Shown here in pieces: positions 10,701 through 24,148 of a stretch of DNA of 64,000 bases (position 1 is the first letter of the stretch; each line of letters starts with the position of its first letter). The stretch comes from Excoecaria cochinchinensis (Eukaryota; Streptophyta; Magnoliopsida; Malpighiales; Euphorbiaceae): contig CANTUQ010000073.1 of assembly GCA_947683425.1 (NCBI GenBank), positions 6,730,501 to 6,794,500 on the forward strand, read 5' to 3'. The notes beneath the pieces were generated by a model. The model made no database searches. It was not told the DNA's origin and saw nothing but the letters and a program-made list of their open reading frames with translations. The translations under genes and the position numbers were made by a program.

Positions 10701-11308
10701 TAGGGATGATCATGGGGCGGTGATTTTCTGTCCCCGGTGGGGACCCGACCCGAACGGGAAAAGGAATTGCCAAATTTTTTCCCTGTGGGGGCGGGGTTGG
10801 GGAGAAAAAAATTCCCGCCCTTGAATTCGGGGCGAGGACGGGGAAATGAGTCCTTGTCCCTAAAAAAAATAATATATATATATATATATATATTAATAAT
10901 ATATAAATATTTGTAATAACATATATATTAATTTTTTTTCAGATTTATATTTTTCGGTGTGTAAATTATCCAATTGATGTTATTAATATTTGAATTGTAT
11001 GTAATATTTACAAATATTTATATTTTAATTGCACAAAATATTTATAAATATTTGTATTTAAATTGTACGAGACATTTTTAATTTTAAGTTTTCAATTATT
11101 AAATTTTGTAAAATATTTTTGATTCGGGCAAAAATTTTTATTAAAATTGAATATTTTTATCGAGAACGGAAATTTCCACTGAAACGGGGACGGGAGAGAT
11201 TTTTCCCCCCCCCCACATCCCTAACGGGGGCAAGAACAGAAAATCACTGCCCCTTGGCTGGGCAGTAGGTGGGAGACACTCCCCATCCCCTCCCCCTGGT
11301 CACCCATA
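10701..11308. mobile_element. hAT-type MITE, 608 bp, with 8-bp TSD
   Basis: Flanking 8-bp direct repeats AGTTTGAC lie at 10693-10700 and 11309-11316. The left end TAGGGATGATCATGGGG pairs imperfectly with the reverse complement of the right end (TATGGGTGACCAGGGGG). Subterminal parts are G-rich on the left and C-rich on the right, and contain a longer inverted match around GGGGCGGTGATTTTCTGT. The centre is AT-rich. An 8-bp duplication plus short imperfect inverted ends is the hAT signature. There is no coding capacity. Confidence 0.8.
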
Positions 11309-11316
11309 AGTTTGAC

Positions 11317-11681
11317 TCAATTGAATTGATAGAATCGTTAAAAAATTGAAGCCCAGACTTCAAGGTTGCAAAAATCCATTTAAATTGTGACTCTTTGATT
11401 TGATTGGTTTAACTCAATTGGATTGTTCGGATCATTAAAAAATGAATCCCTAACTTCAAGGTCCCAAAGTATTTAACCGAAACTTAATAAGAAATTCGTG
11501 AAAATTTTGATGTTATAAGATGGTAGAAGATCAATGCTCCCTAAGCACCCCTACCTATTGTGGCAGAACTAAATCTTCCGGAAGCAATAGATAATGTGGA
11601 ACATGTAACGAGGCCCAATAAGATCATGTTTATTTTTGAATTTATGGTTTTCATGCCATTATTTATGATTTAGTTATCGAA
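11317..11681. other. Intergenic spacer downstream of the helicase gene
   Basis: This has short related phrases (AAAATCCATTTAAATTGT, also seen near 10660, and ACTTCAAGG twice), suggesting an older duplicated segment interrupted by the MITE. No gene is seen. Confidence 0.5.
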
Positions 11682-11687
11682 TTTATT
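11682..11687 (-). terminator. PolyA signal AATAAA of the helicase gene
   Basis: AATAAA reads on the minus strand about 125 bases after the stop codon of the MER3/HFM1 gene, a normal distance for a plant 3' UTR. Confidence 0.55.
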
Positions 11688-11812
11688 TGTGCCAAAAAGA
11701 GATAAAAAAGATTACAGACAAAAATGCATTATGAAAAACTAGATCTCAAACTGTATGTTGAGAAGAAAATTTTAGAACGACAGTTTTCTCCAACTAATGA
11801 AAAGAGAAGAAA

Positions 11813-14800
11813 TCAGAGAAATGAAAACACACTTTCAAATCCTTGGCTAGTTTTGGGCGCCATTGCCAATGAGAAGCACTGCCTTTTTGGTCCATTAGGA
11901 GAATAATACTTGCTGCTGCCATATTCATTGCTCAGTGATCCACTGCTACCCTTCACCATGGAAATGTCAAAAGATAACATTTGAGGAGAAGCTGGATCAC
12001 TATTGATGCTTGAAACTTTCCAGCTCTCGTATGTTCCATATGGACTTGGAGAAAATAAGTTGTGTTTCACCCTGGAACCACCTTCATCCTTGACCGTTCC
12101 CCCAGGATCTAAATCCGAAATGATTATACTGTTTCTCACCAAATGATCATCAGAAGTATCATTACAAATCTCATTCTGTTCCTCATCACAGACTTCTCTC
12201 CTCAAGATTGAAGACTCACTCCGCCATGTCCTTGATAACGCTGAAAAATTCTCAGCCTTTTGCCGTACGTGAGTTGTCTCAGATTCAGAAGGATGCCCAC
12301 CTTAATCATTGAGAAAAAAAGAAATAAGCTAAAAAGACTTTAGATAACAACTACAAAGGTAAAAGATGCACCTGTGCCATCCATAGAGTTTCCCGCAGCA
12401 GTGATATGCTTCAGGGTCAAATATTTGTTGATATCATGTCCATTTTGTTCGGTCTCTGTGATATCTGAAGTCAGGTTCGAGGCAGTATTTTGTATAAATT
12501 TGCCTCGTTCTGTCTCTTCTATAACATCCAGTTCACCATCAAGTTCAATGTCCTTCTCACGAGGATGCTTTCTTTTGCAAATAATAGCTTCTGACAATGG
12601 AGAATAGACGGTTTTTGAAGGAGAAAAGATAGGGAAGTTCTTTGCCTTTTCACGTATGTGGTCAAATATTTCTTGCTCGGAAAGGATTTTACAATTGTCC
12701 TCATCTTTTTCAACAGCATGCTCATCTTCAGTATTGCAAGGGCAATAAGTTGGTGAAGATGGGATCAAATAGAAAATCAGAAAGTATTTACTAGTTTTAT
12801 TATTGGCTATACCTTCTTCTATGTCTTCATCTATGAGTTTGAAACTAGGCCTGCACCGAGAAATTGAATGCACTAATACTTAACAAACTCCTGGTGATGA
12901 AAAAAGAAAACATATAGAGAGACCTAATTGCATCTGATGGATCAAAACTTCTATAGTAAATCACTTTAGTGTAAGAAAAACAAATACTCACATTGAGTTC
13001 TTTTCAGCTTTAGATTTTGTCAAATTGCAAAACTTTTCAGTGGAAGCGTACGGCAGATTTTCGTTATCATCTTCTATGACACAAACCTCCTCTGGTGGAG
13101 GAAAATAAGAAGGCTGCTTAAACCCACGTTTGTAATTCTTGTCTGAGTTCTTGTCCTTCATCAGTACGAGTTTCTCATGAATATCAAGACCAACTGCAGG
13201 AACATCAATACACAGGAATGCAACTCAAAAATCGAATAAATTTAAAAAATTACACATATCATGACCAGATTTTTACTGTATTCTTCAAACATGAGATCAG
13301 CATTGACAGTCAGCTTGTGCTCTTGGGAAATTGATAGGAGAATAGTTGCATTATAGGGACTGCAATGAGGACCACCAAGCAAGCAGCAAATGATATAAGC
13401 AGTTGATTGAATCATTCTGTTGTAAAAGAAATATATATATGGTAAACCGGAGCTCTTCAATGCTTGATCTCGTTTTCATCTTAAAATTTTATGACATGAT
13501 TATAGCCAATAATTATCCCTCCTTTCCAAGTTAAAGGTCAATATTTTGCTCTTTCACAAATATTAAGGTAATTATTAGTTTTTCTTAATATTATAAAAAG
13601 GTATTTTGAAGAGACTAAATTACCCTCTCTTATATTTAATGAAGACAAACATAGTGGAGAAAAATGTTAAGGAAAGAGAGATTAACGAAGATATTAAAAA
13701 GAAAAATTAATGAAGATATTAATACATTGTTAATTTCAAGGATAAAATTGGAATAAATATATATTGTATTGATTTTATAAAGTGACATTTTAGATGGAAC
13801 AAAATTATATAAAAAAGTGACTATTTATTTTATTAAATTAGAATAAGAGAAGATGTCTATATATTCCTTTCATAAAATCATCATGTCTAGTCTAGAATTT
13901 TTTTTCCTTTTTTCAAAAATTATAAGGGCAATATCTCATCCTGTTAAGCTATTGCTTTTGTAAATTTTTTTATTTTTATATATTTTTTTATGTGTAACCT
14001 CAAACTTCTTTAGTCACGACAATTATAAAGTATTTAGATTATTTCATATGACAAGGAGAAAAGAAAAAAAGAAAAGTTATAGGAATACTTGAACATGTTA
14101 GAGCTACTAATGTGAAGGAAACTGGGGTTCAAGTCTGTACCTGGTGAACTCATCAACTCTGCTCCATCAGCATCAAAATAAAACAGGAAGTGGCTTAGAA
14201 ACAATGATATTTAAAGAATTAAGATAGACAGTGACATTCGAATAGATATATATAATTTACATGAAAAAAGGAAGTTCTTCAATTCAATACCCTGGAGGAA
14301 TTCAGGAAAAATATAAGAAAATCCATTACGATATCCCTTCCTTATATTATGCTTGAAATGCTAGATTGCTGGACTAAAATCTAATTGTTGAATGCAAGAA
14401 AAGTTTTGCTCACCTTATTTTCTCATGAAAATGAATTAGGTTATCTTCTTCCGTACCAACAATCTGAAACAAAAGAAAAGACTGCTCAGGGTCCGTTCTT
14501 AAAAACAATCATCTCTAGCAAAGAATCATATTACCATTACATTGTATTGATATCACTAATCAGATTTGAAGCAAATGCGGGAAATAGTGATCTTATCATA
14601 CCATATCTGCATAATGTCTTTTAGCTGATTGGATGGATTCTGTTAACCTTGTCAGTGTCACCAATAATTTGGACTTCCCTTGCCTCCGGCAAACAGTTTC
14701 CTCAATACTAATGATAACTTTTGGTGGCAATGACAGAAGAGAATCCTTGATATGGTTCCCAAATGGGAATTTTCGGCCTGTTACTATCTCAATTCTCCTT

Positions 14801-17048
14801 GGATCAGCTTCAGCTAGTTCATCAAATGTTGTAATCCGCATTGAATGTAGAGCCTGAAAGCATAATATTATACAGAAACACAGTAGGAAACTGATCACAA
14901 GAGTTTTCTCACTCAAAAGAAAGAAAGCAAGAAAAATCATTCAATTGAAAAATACTAAACCTTTGCAGTGACCATCCCAATGCCTGGTAATTGCTTCAGC
15001 AAGTATGGACTGTCATCCCACAGTTTCTGATATAATGATTTGGCTAGAAGGGCGGAGTTAAGAGCTCCTTTATAATTCTTTTTAAAAATAAAATACTCTT
15101 TCATGCACTTAGAAATTCTAGACCCATTTGAGCATATTGAATTAATGTCCTAGGTGCAAAACAGCAGGTGTTAGTTTCATCAGTTAAGTACCAAGCTTGA
15201 AACAACGCACAATCAAATCTGTTGAATCATCGACAAAATAAAACCTGGGTTAGAGATAAATCATGAACTGAAGGATCCCCGGTCAAGCAATCATTTGCCA
15301 AAACAAATATTTTCTCCTCTCTAGACTGAATACGCTTTTTCCGTTTTCCCTTATCACCATTTATGTGAAAGCGAAGCCGGCCATCTTTATCAATGTTGAT
15401 ATCATTTAGAAGCTTCTTCTCAGTGCGCCTGAGTTGTATCCCTTCATTTCAGCGACTAAATACATCATTCTTGCCAACTATTATAATAGTAGTAGGCACA
15501 TAGCTATCATACAGGTACACATACAAGCAATTTCTTCTGCACGGCATATAACATTAAGTGCATCCTCCAAACTGCAGTTTTCTGGAGTCTGCATAATATG
15601 TTTCATCGTATTGAATTTCAAGTAGTACTTGGTCATCAATCTTCCAGGTTCTAAAGACACCAAAGAGGAAAAAAAAAAGTTAGAATTGTCATCCCTAAAA
15701 ACTGAAGGATTCAGCCATTGCTCTCGAGTACCTAGTGGTTTCAGAAGGAATCCATCTTCACCATTCCAGATAATTTGATGGTGTGATAACTCATTAACTT
15801 TCTGGATGGTAAGCTCTGGCATGACGTGTCTCATAGATAAGCAACAGAGAAGGGGAAATAAAAAATCAAAAAGAAAGGAAAATTCAACCAGTGAATGAAC
15901 AGTAGCATTAAATTTTGTTTGGTCAAAGGCCTAAGAACAGTACCTTGCACATGCTTCTCCATACAATCTCTAGAAATCCCTTTCTTAACTGCATATTTCT
16001 CAGGGTTCTGACATGAGGAAAAGGTCCGATGTTATTAAATGCCGTCTTAGATACACATTATTTCCTCTTGGAAACACTAAGAATTGCATACCTTTTTCAT
16101 CCTCACATATAAGTAGGAGCACTTCATCCATTCAATTGCCCTTGCAATATCAGAAACAGTCAACTGAACAACCTCTGCACTCAAGTGCTCTCTCACACAT
16201 GGAAGCAATCTGAAAGAATAAAGAAAAAAGGAACTAGAGGAGTCACTAATTTTTCAGCAAACAAAAAACAGGTTAAAAAGCAACTGGAGTTATAGGCTTC
16301 GAACTTACTGTGATTCCACCATTTCACATCCATTTAAGAGATTCTCATACAGATGGACCTGATACATTTATGGTTCAAAAAAGACAAACAGATATCAGAG
16401 AAAAAAATTAAATACAGAAAAACAAACACACAGGATAATGGGGAGAATGTATTAGATTACTGTGTCTCTTCTTGTCATGATTATAACCATTCCTGTATCA
16501 TCAAATGGAGGCCGACCAGCCCTCCCACACATCTGCATAATGAACAGTTACAATTAAGGAAATTCAAGAGCATATTCATGATTGTAATAAGAATAAGCAT
16601 CTTTCCCCCTTCTAAATCATATATGTTTAGCCTGGTTATGCAAAAATTGCCATCCAAATTAAGTGTCTTCATATCGATTATGTTTCCCCTCTTTACATGT
16701 TTTGAGAGAATTTAGAAGAAAATCTATTTGAATAAATTAGGGCTGCCTTAAGCCACCTTTGATTTTCAAAACAGCAATTAAGATTCTCAGATCATGCTGC
16801 ATATTTAAAGTTTCACAAAAAAGTGCTGACATATTAAATAACAAATTTACAGCAACTACTTAACCAATGTAATATTTACAACAGAAATTTTGAGTCGCAA
16901 AAATTTCTCCACTAGTCCCTCATACAACATTTATTGGCCATCTCTCTCCCTTGCTCTCTCTCTCTCTCTCTCTCTCTCTTGTATGAACAAACAGTGAAAC
17001 CACATATAGTATTATAAGAATACTCCCAGATAGATTTTCATATGTCAT

Positions 17049-17092
<44 letters not shown>

Positions 17093-20000
17093 ATGGGAAA
17101 ATAATAAAATCACGTTATATGAAGAAGATTTAACACCTGTAGTATTGTGGACCGATCATATTCCATGTAGAGACCTTTTTCCTTGTTGCTGTAAAACCAA
17201 TACAGGTTTTGGAGAATTAAGCATGAACTGGGAGTTTCTTTTTCTAATTATGTAAGTTCTACTGAGTGTTTAAAAGGAAAAAGTCCTTGACATACAAGTG
17301 TTGTGTTGATTTTATGACCACTGTATGAGCTGGCAAGTTGATTCCATGAGCAAGGGTGTTGGTGGTGCACAGAATTTTAATGTCGCCCTTGAGAAACAGA
17401 TTCTCAACAAGGCTGCGATCCTTCAAGCAAAGCCCGCCATTGTGATAACCAACTGCTGAAACTTTTCTTGTCAAAAGACTACTGAATATAAACTTGAGCA
17501 ACATGTTATTATTTAGAAATATCATGGTGCTAATAGTTGGTCTCCTTGATTACATGTCAAAGTTATTTGGGGTGCACAGAATTTAAATCCCACCCACAAG
17601 AAAGACAATATCAAGAGGACTGTGACCATTGAATCAAAGTCAGACATTCATATAGCCAACTAAAACCTGGATTGTCAGATAAAATTGTGGTGCCCATAAA
17701 CTTGAGGAGGGCATCGCAATATATAGTATCTAGAGATATCATAATGCTGAAAGTTGATCTCATACCACCATAAATGATGTAAGACTGCATCTGTTTCTCA
17801 CTACATGATAGTGAAGCCTCCCTTAGCCTTTCTTGCTGTTCTTTGTCTTTAATGAATGGATTTGAATTTCCAAAGGTCATTGCTATCTGACACAGTCGCT
17901 GTGCTGCTTCTTGTGCTCCCTTTCTAGTTGAACAGAAAACAAGAGCAGATTTTCCTCTTGAAAATTGCATCAAAATATCTGCATGGCAATTGTAACCATA
18001 TAGTCCAATTGTTTATCATTTAGAATGGAAATTCAAAAGAACAAAAACAGAAACAAGCAATATCATAATAATAATTTCATCAAAATATTTTCACTTACCA
18101 AAAATATAATTTTGAAGGCGCTGGACATGAAAGAAGTAGAGGTCATCAGAAAAATGAAGTATGGTTACTTGGCTTTCCACAACACAATATTTACTTTTAT
18201 GAGCACTTACCTTTTCAAATAGGAAATCATTCTTTGCTGGTGTATAGCCTGCAAAGGTGCAGACACCAATCACGGAAACAGTAAAATGTAAAACAATCTT
18301 CATGTAAAGGCAGAACATGTGATCAACCCCCCAAAAAATTGCCATTTGACCAGAATTATGTGAAGGAAAATGAGAAACATATATGATCCTTCATACTGTG
18401 CATCTCAGTCAGTTGTGGGGTTGTGCTCTTATCTAGAACCAAGTTCAATATAAAATAAACCAAGATGAATTTACCAAAAACTTTAGTTGTCAACTTTACA
18501 GGTCTCATTTCTTCTCCAAACCTATACACCATAGTAAAAAAAAAAAAACTCAATGAACTTACTGGAGGTGAAAAGAATCGAGAATAACACAAAAGATACC
18601 TCTTAATTCCTTGTGCTGGAACATTAAGCCATTCAGCTGGAGTTTTAGGCATAACATGAGAAAATTATTGAATGATTTATAGTTGCCCATATCATAATTT
18701 CACAAAATAGAAATATAAAGCATAAGTTTTACCAATGTCCTCAATGTTTGGAATTGTGGCTGAAACCGCCAGAAAACGAACACTAGATAGAGGACTAGAT
18801 TTCATTTCAGGTTTACCAGAAAGCATTTTTATTCTACTAACTATTGCCTCCAAAGCCGCTCCACGTGGATCATTCAGTAGATGAACTTCATCAATAAGTA
18901 GAAGTGCAATGTCACTGAAAAAGCTCAAGCCACCATCCTTTATGCGAGATCTAGTCACAGCATCAAATTTCTATATGAAGGAAAAGATACCCCATTCAGA
19001 ATATATACTAAATAAAGCAATCATGTATCAAGAAGCCAAACTGGAACCTGAATACATCCAATTGGAACATGAAGTGTGATTTACACTATGAATCCCAATC
19101 AATTGTGAGATGGCAATGGCAATATGAAGTGTACTCCTTCTCAAGGGCTCTTTGTATTTATGTGGTCCAGTTATAATTTGAGTTAAGGCTCTCCAAAATT
19201 TTACATACTGACCTCAGGAGTAGTTAAAATTATATCTGCTTCTTGTACAGTCTTTATGTTGTAAAACTCATTGTCGCCTGTCAACTCTAGGCATTTTATC
19301 CCCAGGGATCCAAATTCCTGACTCCAATTACGGAGCTTCTCCTGGACCAAAGCCTTAGATGGAGCTATGTAGATCTTCACATGACATGAAAAGCAGGCAG
19401 AAGCAGGCAATAACTGACATGCTATTAAATGGAACTGTTGATAGACTTTTAACACAACAAACGAATCAAGTGCAAGAGGATCATATTCTTCTTTGTAATG
19501 TAATCATAAGTCATTTAAAACTGTAAAACACCCATCACCGCCTAAAGTGGAGAGAAATATAAAGGAAAAAGTAGGAAAAAATTTATAATGCCAAAGCATC
19601 TAGGCAGCGCTGTTATCAGGGATATATATATATATTTTTGTATTTCTTTAAGCAACCAGACTGGATTAACTTTTCTCTTAGCTGCTGTATTAAAACCAGC
19701 ATGTACATCCAACCACTGATGTTTTTGTGTTTGGTGACATACTGTTTTGAGAGTTCCCTTGATGTGGACAAACCTGCCCTCACATATGAACCTCGAGAGA
19801 AGCCTCAGTATACAAAGTTCAAAGAGCACTGTTTTACCACTTCCAGTTGGTGCAGATATAATCATATTTATGTCAGAGTGGAAGCATACAGGAAAGCATT
19901 CGCTTTGCAGTGAATTAAAGTATCTGCACATACAAGAAATGAAACCACAATTTACAGTAATTAATCAAACCTGTTGGTTGAAAAAATATATAAAAAGCGT

Positions 20001-20393
20001 GCAAACTTGGGAACCGGCCATTTGATATCAATTTGGACTTCATGCAATATTAGGACTTACCAGCTATGTCTTAAAAAGGGGAAATGAGAGAAAATAGGGA
20101 GTATTCGAGCCTATATTGGTGGAATTACTATTTTGAATAGGAGCATAATCACCATATCCTATTAAGGGAAACGTAATGCCAAAAACAAGTAGCTCTTCGC
20201 AGTCTTATGGATATTAAAGATAAATGAGATAAAGATAAAAAAAAAAAAAGAGTTCCAACTGCATGAAAATCTAGACTACAAGTTTTCACATCAAATTGAA
20301 AGAACTTAAATCAACAGGATAATACCTGAAACTAAAAATTGAACGAAATGGTGCAGGCAAATCTGAGAGAGACTTCAGCGTGTATGCCTCCAT
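11813..20393 (-). CDS. MER3: MER3/HFM1 (ROCK-N-ROLLERS) ATP-dependent meiotic DNA helicase, 27 coding exons
   Basis: This is a superfamily 2 Ski2-like helicase with a Sec63 region, needed in plants and yeast for class I (interfering) meiotic crossovers. Exons (minus, 5' to 3'): 20393-20326, 19923-19743, 19374-19213, 18970-18733, 18636-18600, 18521-18475, 18248-18211, 18120-18099, 17978-17766, 17452-17296, 17188-17137, 16532-16461, 16358-16309, 16209-16092, 16007-15944, 15815-15732, 15650-15525, 15441-15245, 15149-14961, 14853-14602, 14463-14414, 14158-14141, 13359-13277, 13193-12992, 12850-12813, 12725-12372, 12300-11813. All junctions are GT-AG by eye and keep phase, giving 3600 nt or 1199 residues; Arabidopsis MER3 is slightly shorter. 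Motifs are Walker A APTGSGKT (47-54), DEVH box (164-167), SAT (207-209), motif VI GRAGRP (about 408-413) and a helix-hairpin-helix LPGIGMVTAK (696-705). The C-terminus is acidic and Ser-rich. The acceptor of exon 26 and the 18-nt exon 22 are least certain. Confidence 0.93.
16954..17088. repeat. TC and AT microsatellites in a helicase intron
   Basis: (TC)n at about 16954-16979 and (AT)n at about 17052-17088 both lie in the intron between helicase coding exons 11 and 12. Confidence 0.85.
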
Positions 20394-20990
20394 TGTTGAC
20401 CTTGTTTACTGTGAAAAGCCAGCTATTAGTAAGATCAGAACATATTAACGTAGCACACGCAGAAATAAAATTTCCAGAAAAAAGGAAAAACCAATCTTTA
20501 AGAAATGCATGTCAAAGTTTTGCAAGCCTTAATGTAAAGCTACTGCTTCTTCGTACTTACCGAACAAAAACGTAACAAGGTAAAATTCAGTGATTTGAAA
20601 TTTGTGAAGGACCTAAAGCTTGATCCAAAACACCAAAAATTTGCTCAAACGAAAAAAAAAATGGAATGCATTTGGAAAATAATTCAGTATAAGATATGAA
20701 TTTCCAAACGAAACACATCAATACTACAAGAAAAGCTTGACCTAAGCCGCAATGATCCTAGGGGAATCAAAATTTGCAACCAAATCTACAAGCGCGCTAC
20801 AAAAGCCAAAATTATTTGGCGATCTCGGCTGAAAATTACTTTAACGGCGGAGCGAGAGAGCAAAGAGCGACAAAAAAGAACTAATAGCGAATGCGGTGAA
20901 ATTTGAAACGGTAAGCAGAGAAGCAGAAAAAAGGCGCCAAGGGATAAATGGGCTTGGCCTTTTTATAATGGCCTGTGTAGCAGGATCTAC
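20394..20990 (-). promoter_or_regulatory. 5' UTR and core promoter region of the MER3/HFM1 gene
   Basis: Read on the minus strand, a TTATAAAAAGG TATA box lies at 20958-20968 with GGCC/AGCCCA motifs around it (site II-like GGGCTT and GCCCA). The ATG is at 20393, so the 5' UTR would be near 540 bases and may hold an intron. No upstream coding exon is needed, since the first exon begins MEAYTLKSLSDLP as in other plant MER3 proteins known to me. Confidence 0.45.
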
Positions 20991-21332
20991 ATTAGCCCAA
21001 TAAATAAAGGACCTTTTACATAATTATACAAAAATAAAAAATAAAAATAACAAAAAAAAAAAAAACAATTCCTTTCTACAATATTTCAAATATACAATAT
21101 TTTAAAATCTTAATTTTATTTATACATTTTTCATTTTTTACAAAAATACCACTTGGGGAGGTTTTTATTTTCGATTTTTTGTTTTTTTTTTCAAAAATAA
21201 AACAAAAACTTGTTCGGCAAATTTTTTTCGTTTCGATTTTTACAAAAATTTAAAGAAATAATTTTCACATTTAAAACAGAAATTAAAAATTTTCAAAATA
21301 TAGTTTTTACGATTTTGCTAATTTATCCTTAT

Positions 21333-21780
21333 TATCGCCGCCGCCGCCACCACCAGCACACCGCTATCATCATTGCCGCCTCTACTGCTACTACCACGCC
21401 TTCTCCTCCGCCACCACCACACCACTGCCGCTGTCACCGCAACCACCACCGCCGCTGTCACCGCAACCACCACCGCCGCTGCCATCACCGTTGCCACCAC
21501 CATGCCACTGCCGCCATCGCCGCCGCTGTCGCCACAACCACACCGCTTCCATCATTACAACCACACTACTACCGCCGCCACCACCACTACAACCACACCA
21601 CCACGCCGCCGCCGCCGCCGCCGTCTCCACCACCACCACGCAGCCACCGCCACTGCCACCATACTGCTACCATTTCCACCACCACCACCGCCGTCGCCAC
21701 AACCACACCGCCGTCACCTCGACCGCTACCACACAATCGTCACCACCACACTGCCTCTGCTGCCATTGTCACTACCAAAA
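21333..21780 (+). repeat. CCG/CCA-rich trinucleotide and 24-bp minisatellite array
   Basis: About 450 bases are almost entirely CCG, CCA, CTG and ACC triplets, GC-rich in an otherwise AT-rich region. Near 21425-21480 a 24-bp unit (GCCGCTGTCACCGCAACCAC...) recurs about two and a half times. All frames are therefore open for long stretches and encode only low-complexity runs, so no gene is called. Confidence 0.85.
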
Positions 21781-21889
21781 TTATTATTATAATATACATA
21801 TATAATTAAAAAAAATATATGAATAATTAAAAAAGATGATAAAATTTTTAAATATATAAAACAGTTTCTAAAAAATAAATAACAAAAAC

Positions 21890-24106
21890 TAGGACTGTTC
21901 GGAGTGTGGGTCAAACCGACCAACCCGACCGAATCAACCCGACCAAACCGAAAAAATGCGGTTTTGATGGTTTTTCAGTCGGGTTGGGTTATTTTTTTAC
22001 TCTAAGTGTCGGGTTGTATCGGGTTAAGAGGGGTAATTGGTCGGTTATGTGCTAAACCGACCATTTTCTTCTTCTTTCTCAATCTCGATCTCTGTCTCTC
22101 TCGCTTTTGCTCTGGTTTTCCGTCTCGATCTCGCTATCACTCCCTCATCTCGATCTCGCTCGTCTTTACCCCAATCTCACCCTCCCTGTCTTGCTCTCGA
22201 TCTCACTTTCTCTCTGTATCAATCTTGCTCTTGCTCTCTCATCTCGATCTCGCTCTTCTTTGCCCCAATCTCGCTCTCTCAGTCTTGCTCTCGATCTCAC
22301 TTTCTCTCTGTCTCAATCCTGCTTTCGCTCTCTCTATATCGATCTCGCTCTCACTCTCCCTCTCCTTCTCCCTCACTCGGTTTTTTGTCATCAATAAGGT
22401 ATGTGTTTAAGGTAATTTCAGATCTGTATTTTGTTATATATAATTTCTACAGCCATGTTCATTTTGTTGGTTTTATGCCATTTTCAGCTGATTTTGGTTG
22501 AAGCTTCTCAAGATTTCATATTATTTTCCTTTGGGTGCTTCTGAAGAAGAAATCCAGTCTAAGCAAAAGGCCCTAGGAACAGCACAGGTGAGAGTCGCTT
22601 TACTGGGTTTCTGTTGATTATGTTTGTCAATTTAACTATAAGAGTTAATGGTGTCTGTTTTAGTTAGCTATATGGGTCGGTTCTATTGTCAATTTAACTT
22701 AGTATTAATGCAATTTCGTGTAATTTTCTCGTTTACTAATTTCGTGTATCTAGAAGCAAGTAGATTGTTTGTGTTTTATAGAGTTTTCTTTTCCAATCTA
22801 ACTTGCTATACATTTGTCTGCTTCAAGCCACCATAACATATATTCTTTTTTATCAGTAATAGTAAACTATTGGAATAAGAAAATATCCAATTAATTTGGT
22901 TGGTGTGAAGGTTTGGTTGGTCTCTGTTTGAACGTGCATGAAAATCATGTGATTCATTGAAAGTTCAAATATTGTCTCTGTGAAGTAGTTGAAGTTTGAT
23001 TTTTGGGGATGATTGTGAGATGATTGGTAATCTTGAGAGGCATAATTTTAATATGGGTGATGCTATCTTTAACGTTGAAGATTTAGAAATCAGGTTGTTA
23101 TGTGTATATGTGATTCACTTAGCATGTGTTTGCCACTTAAAATAAAATCATTCTCAGTTAATGGTGCTTTCCACTTTGAGTATTTGATGGATACTGATCT
23201 GATAATCAAAAAGTGAAAAGCACCATAAATAAAGAAGTACCCTGGTCAAGACCTATATTTGGGCTTTTATCCATATGTAACTTTATATATTTTTGAAGAG
23301 AAGCAAATGTTTTGTTCTTATTCTTCTTACATGTTGCCCGTATGCACCATTACTTAATTATACTGGTTCTGGCAATTATTAATGAAAATGGGGATGCAGG
23401 TGGGTTTTTGGCTGCTCATCATATGTGCTCTGTCAGTTCTTGGATCTGCAGGTAAATGTCAAATAATTTGCAGTTTCTTTTTCCAAATCTAGAATTTACA
23501 TGACATAAAGTTATTGACTGAGTTGGTTGAAGTAACCTTGCTTAATATTGTAAAAGTTGCTTAATATTATAATTAATAGTACTTGAACAGTATTTCATGC
23601 TCCTAATTTGTATTCCTGAGCATTTTTATTGGACGATATGCATAACTCTTACTGAATAGTTTTCATTGGTGATACTGATTTAGCTTTTGCATGCAGGTAT
23701 GATCTTCTAAACATCTGTACATTGGCATTGGATTGCATTGAGAGGTGTTCATGTGGTTATGGCAGTAAGAAATGTAAATGCTGGTACAAATGTCAAAGAA
23801 CTTTTGCTGCTGTAATATGCTATATAATATAAAGATAAATGGTTAATCTTTATTTTATGGTAGTTTATTGAGCTAAATAGTTGATTTAATGGTCTATTTA
23901 ATATAGTATATGCCAATGTTCAATTTATGTGTGTTTATAGGTTTAAGTGTGCATGACATGTGAAGAAATAAATTATGGATAATTGTTAATTTTTCTGGAC
24001 AATTATTGATCTTATGGACAATTGTTAATTTTATACTCTATTCTGATATTGGCAGCATTTCAAGTGTACAAGCCTTGATATGAATATCAAAGAAATTATA
24101 AGATCA

Positions 24107-24148
<42 letters not shown>

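Noticed and set aside
21210..21809. Long frames encoding Pro/His/Thr-rich protein on both strands
   Set aside because: Produced by the CCG/CCA trinucleotide array; low complexity in every frame.
22006..22501. Overlapping Ser/Leu-rich frames near the left end of the hAT element
   Set aside because: They come from a TCTCGCTC-type pyrimidine tract in three frames and look like UTR sequence.
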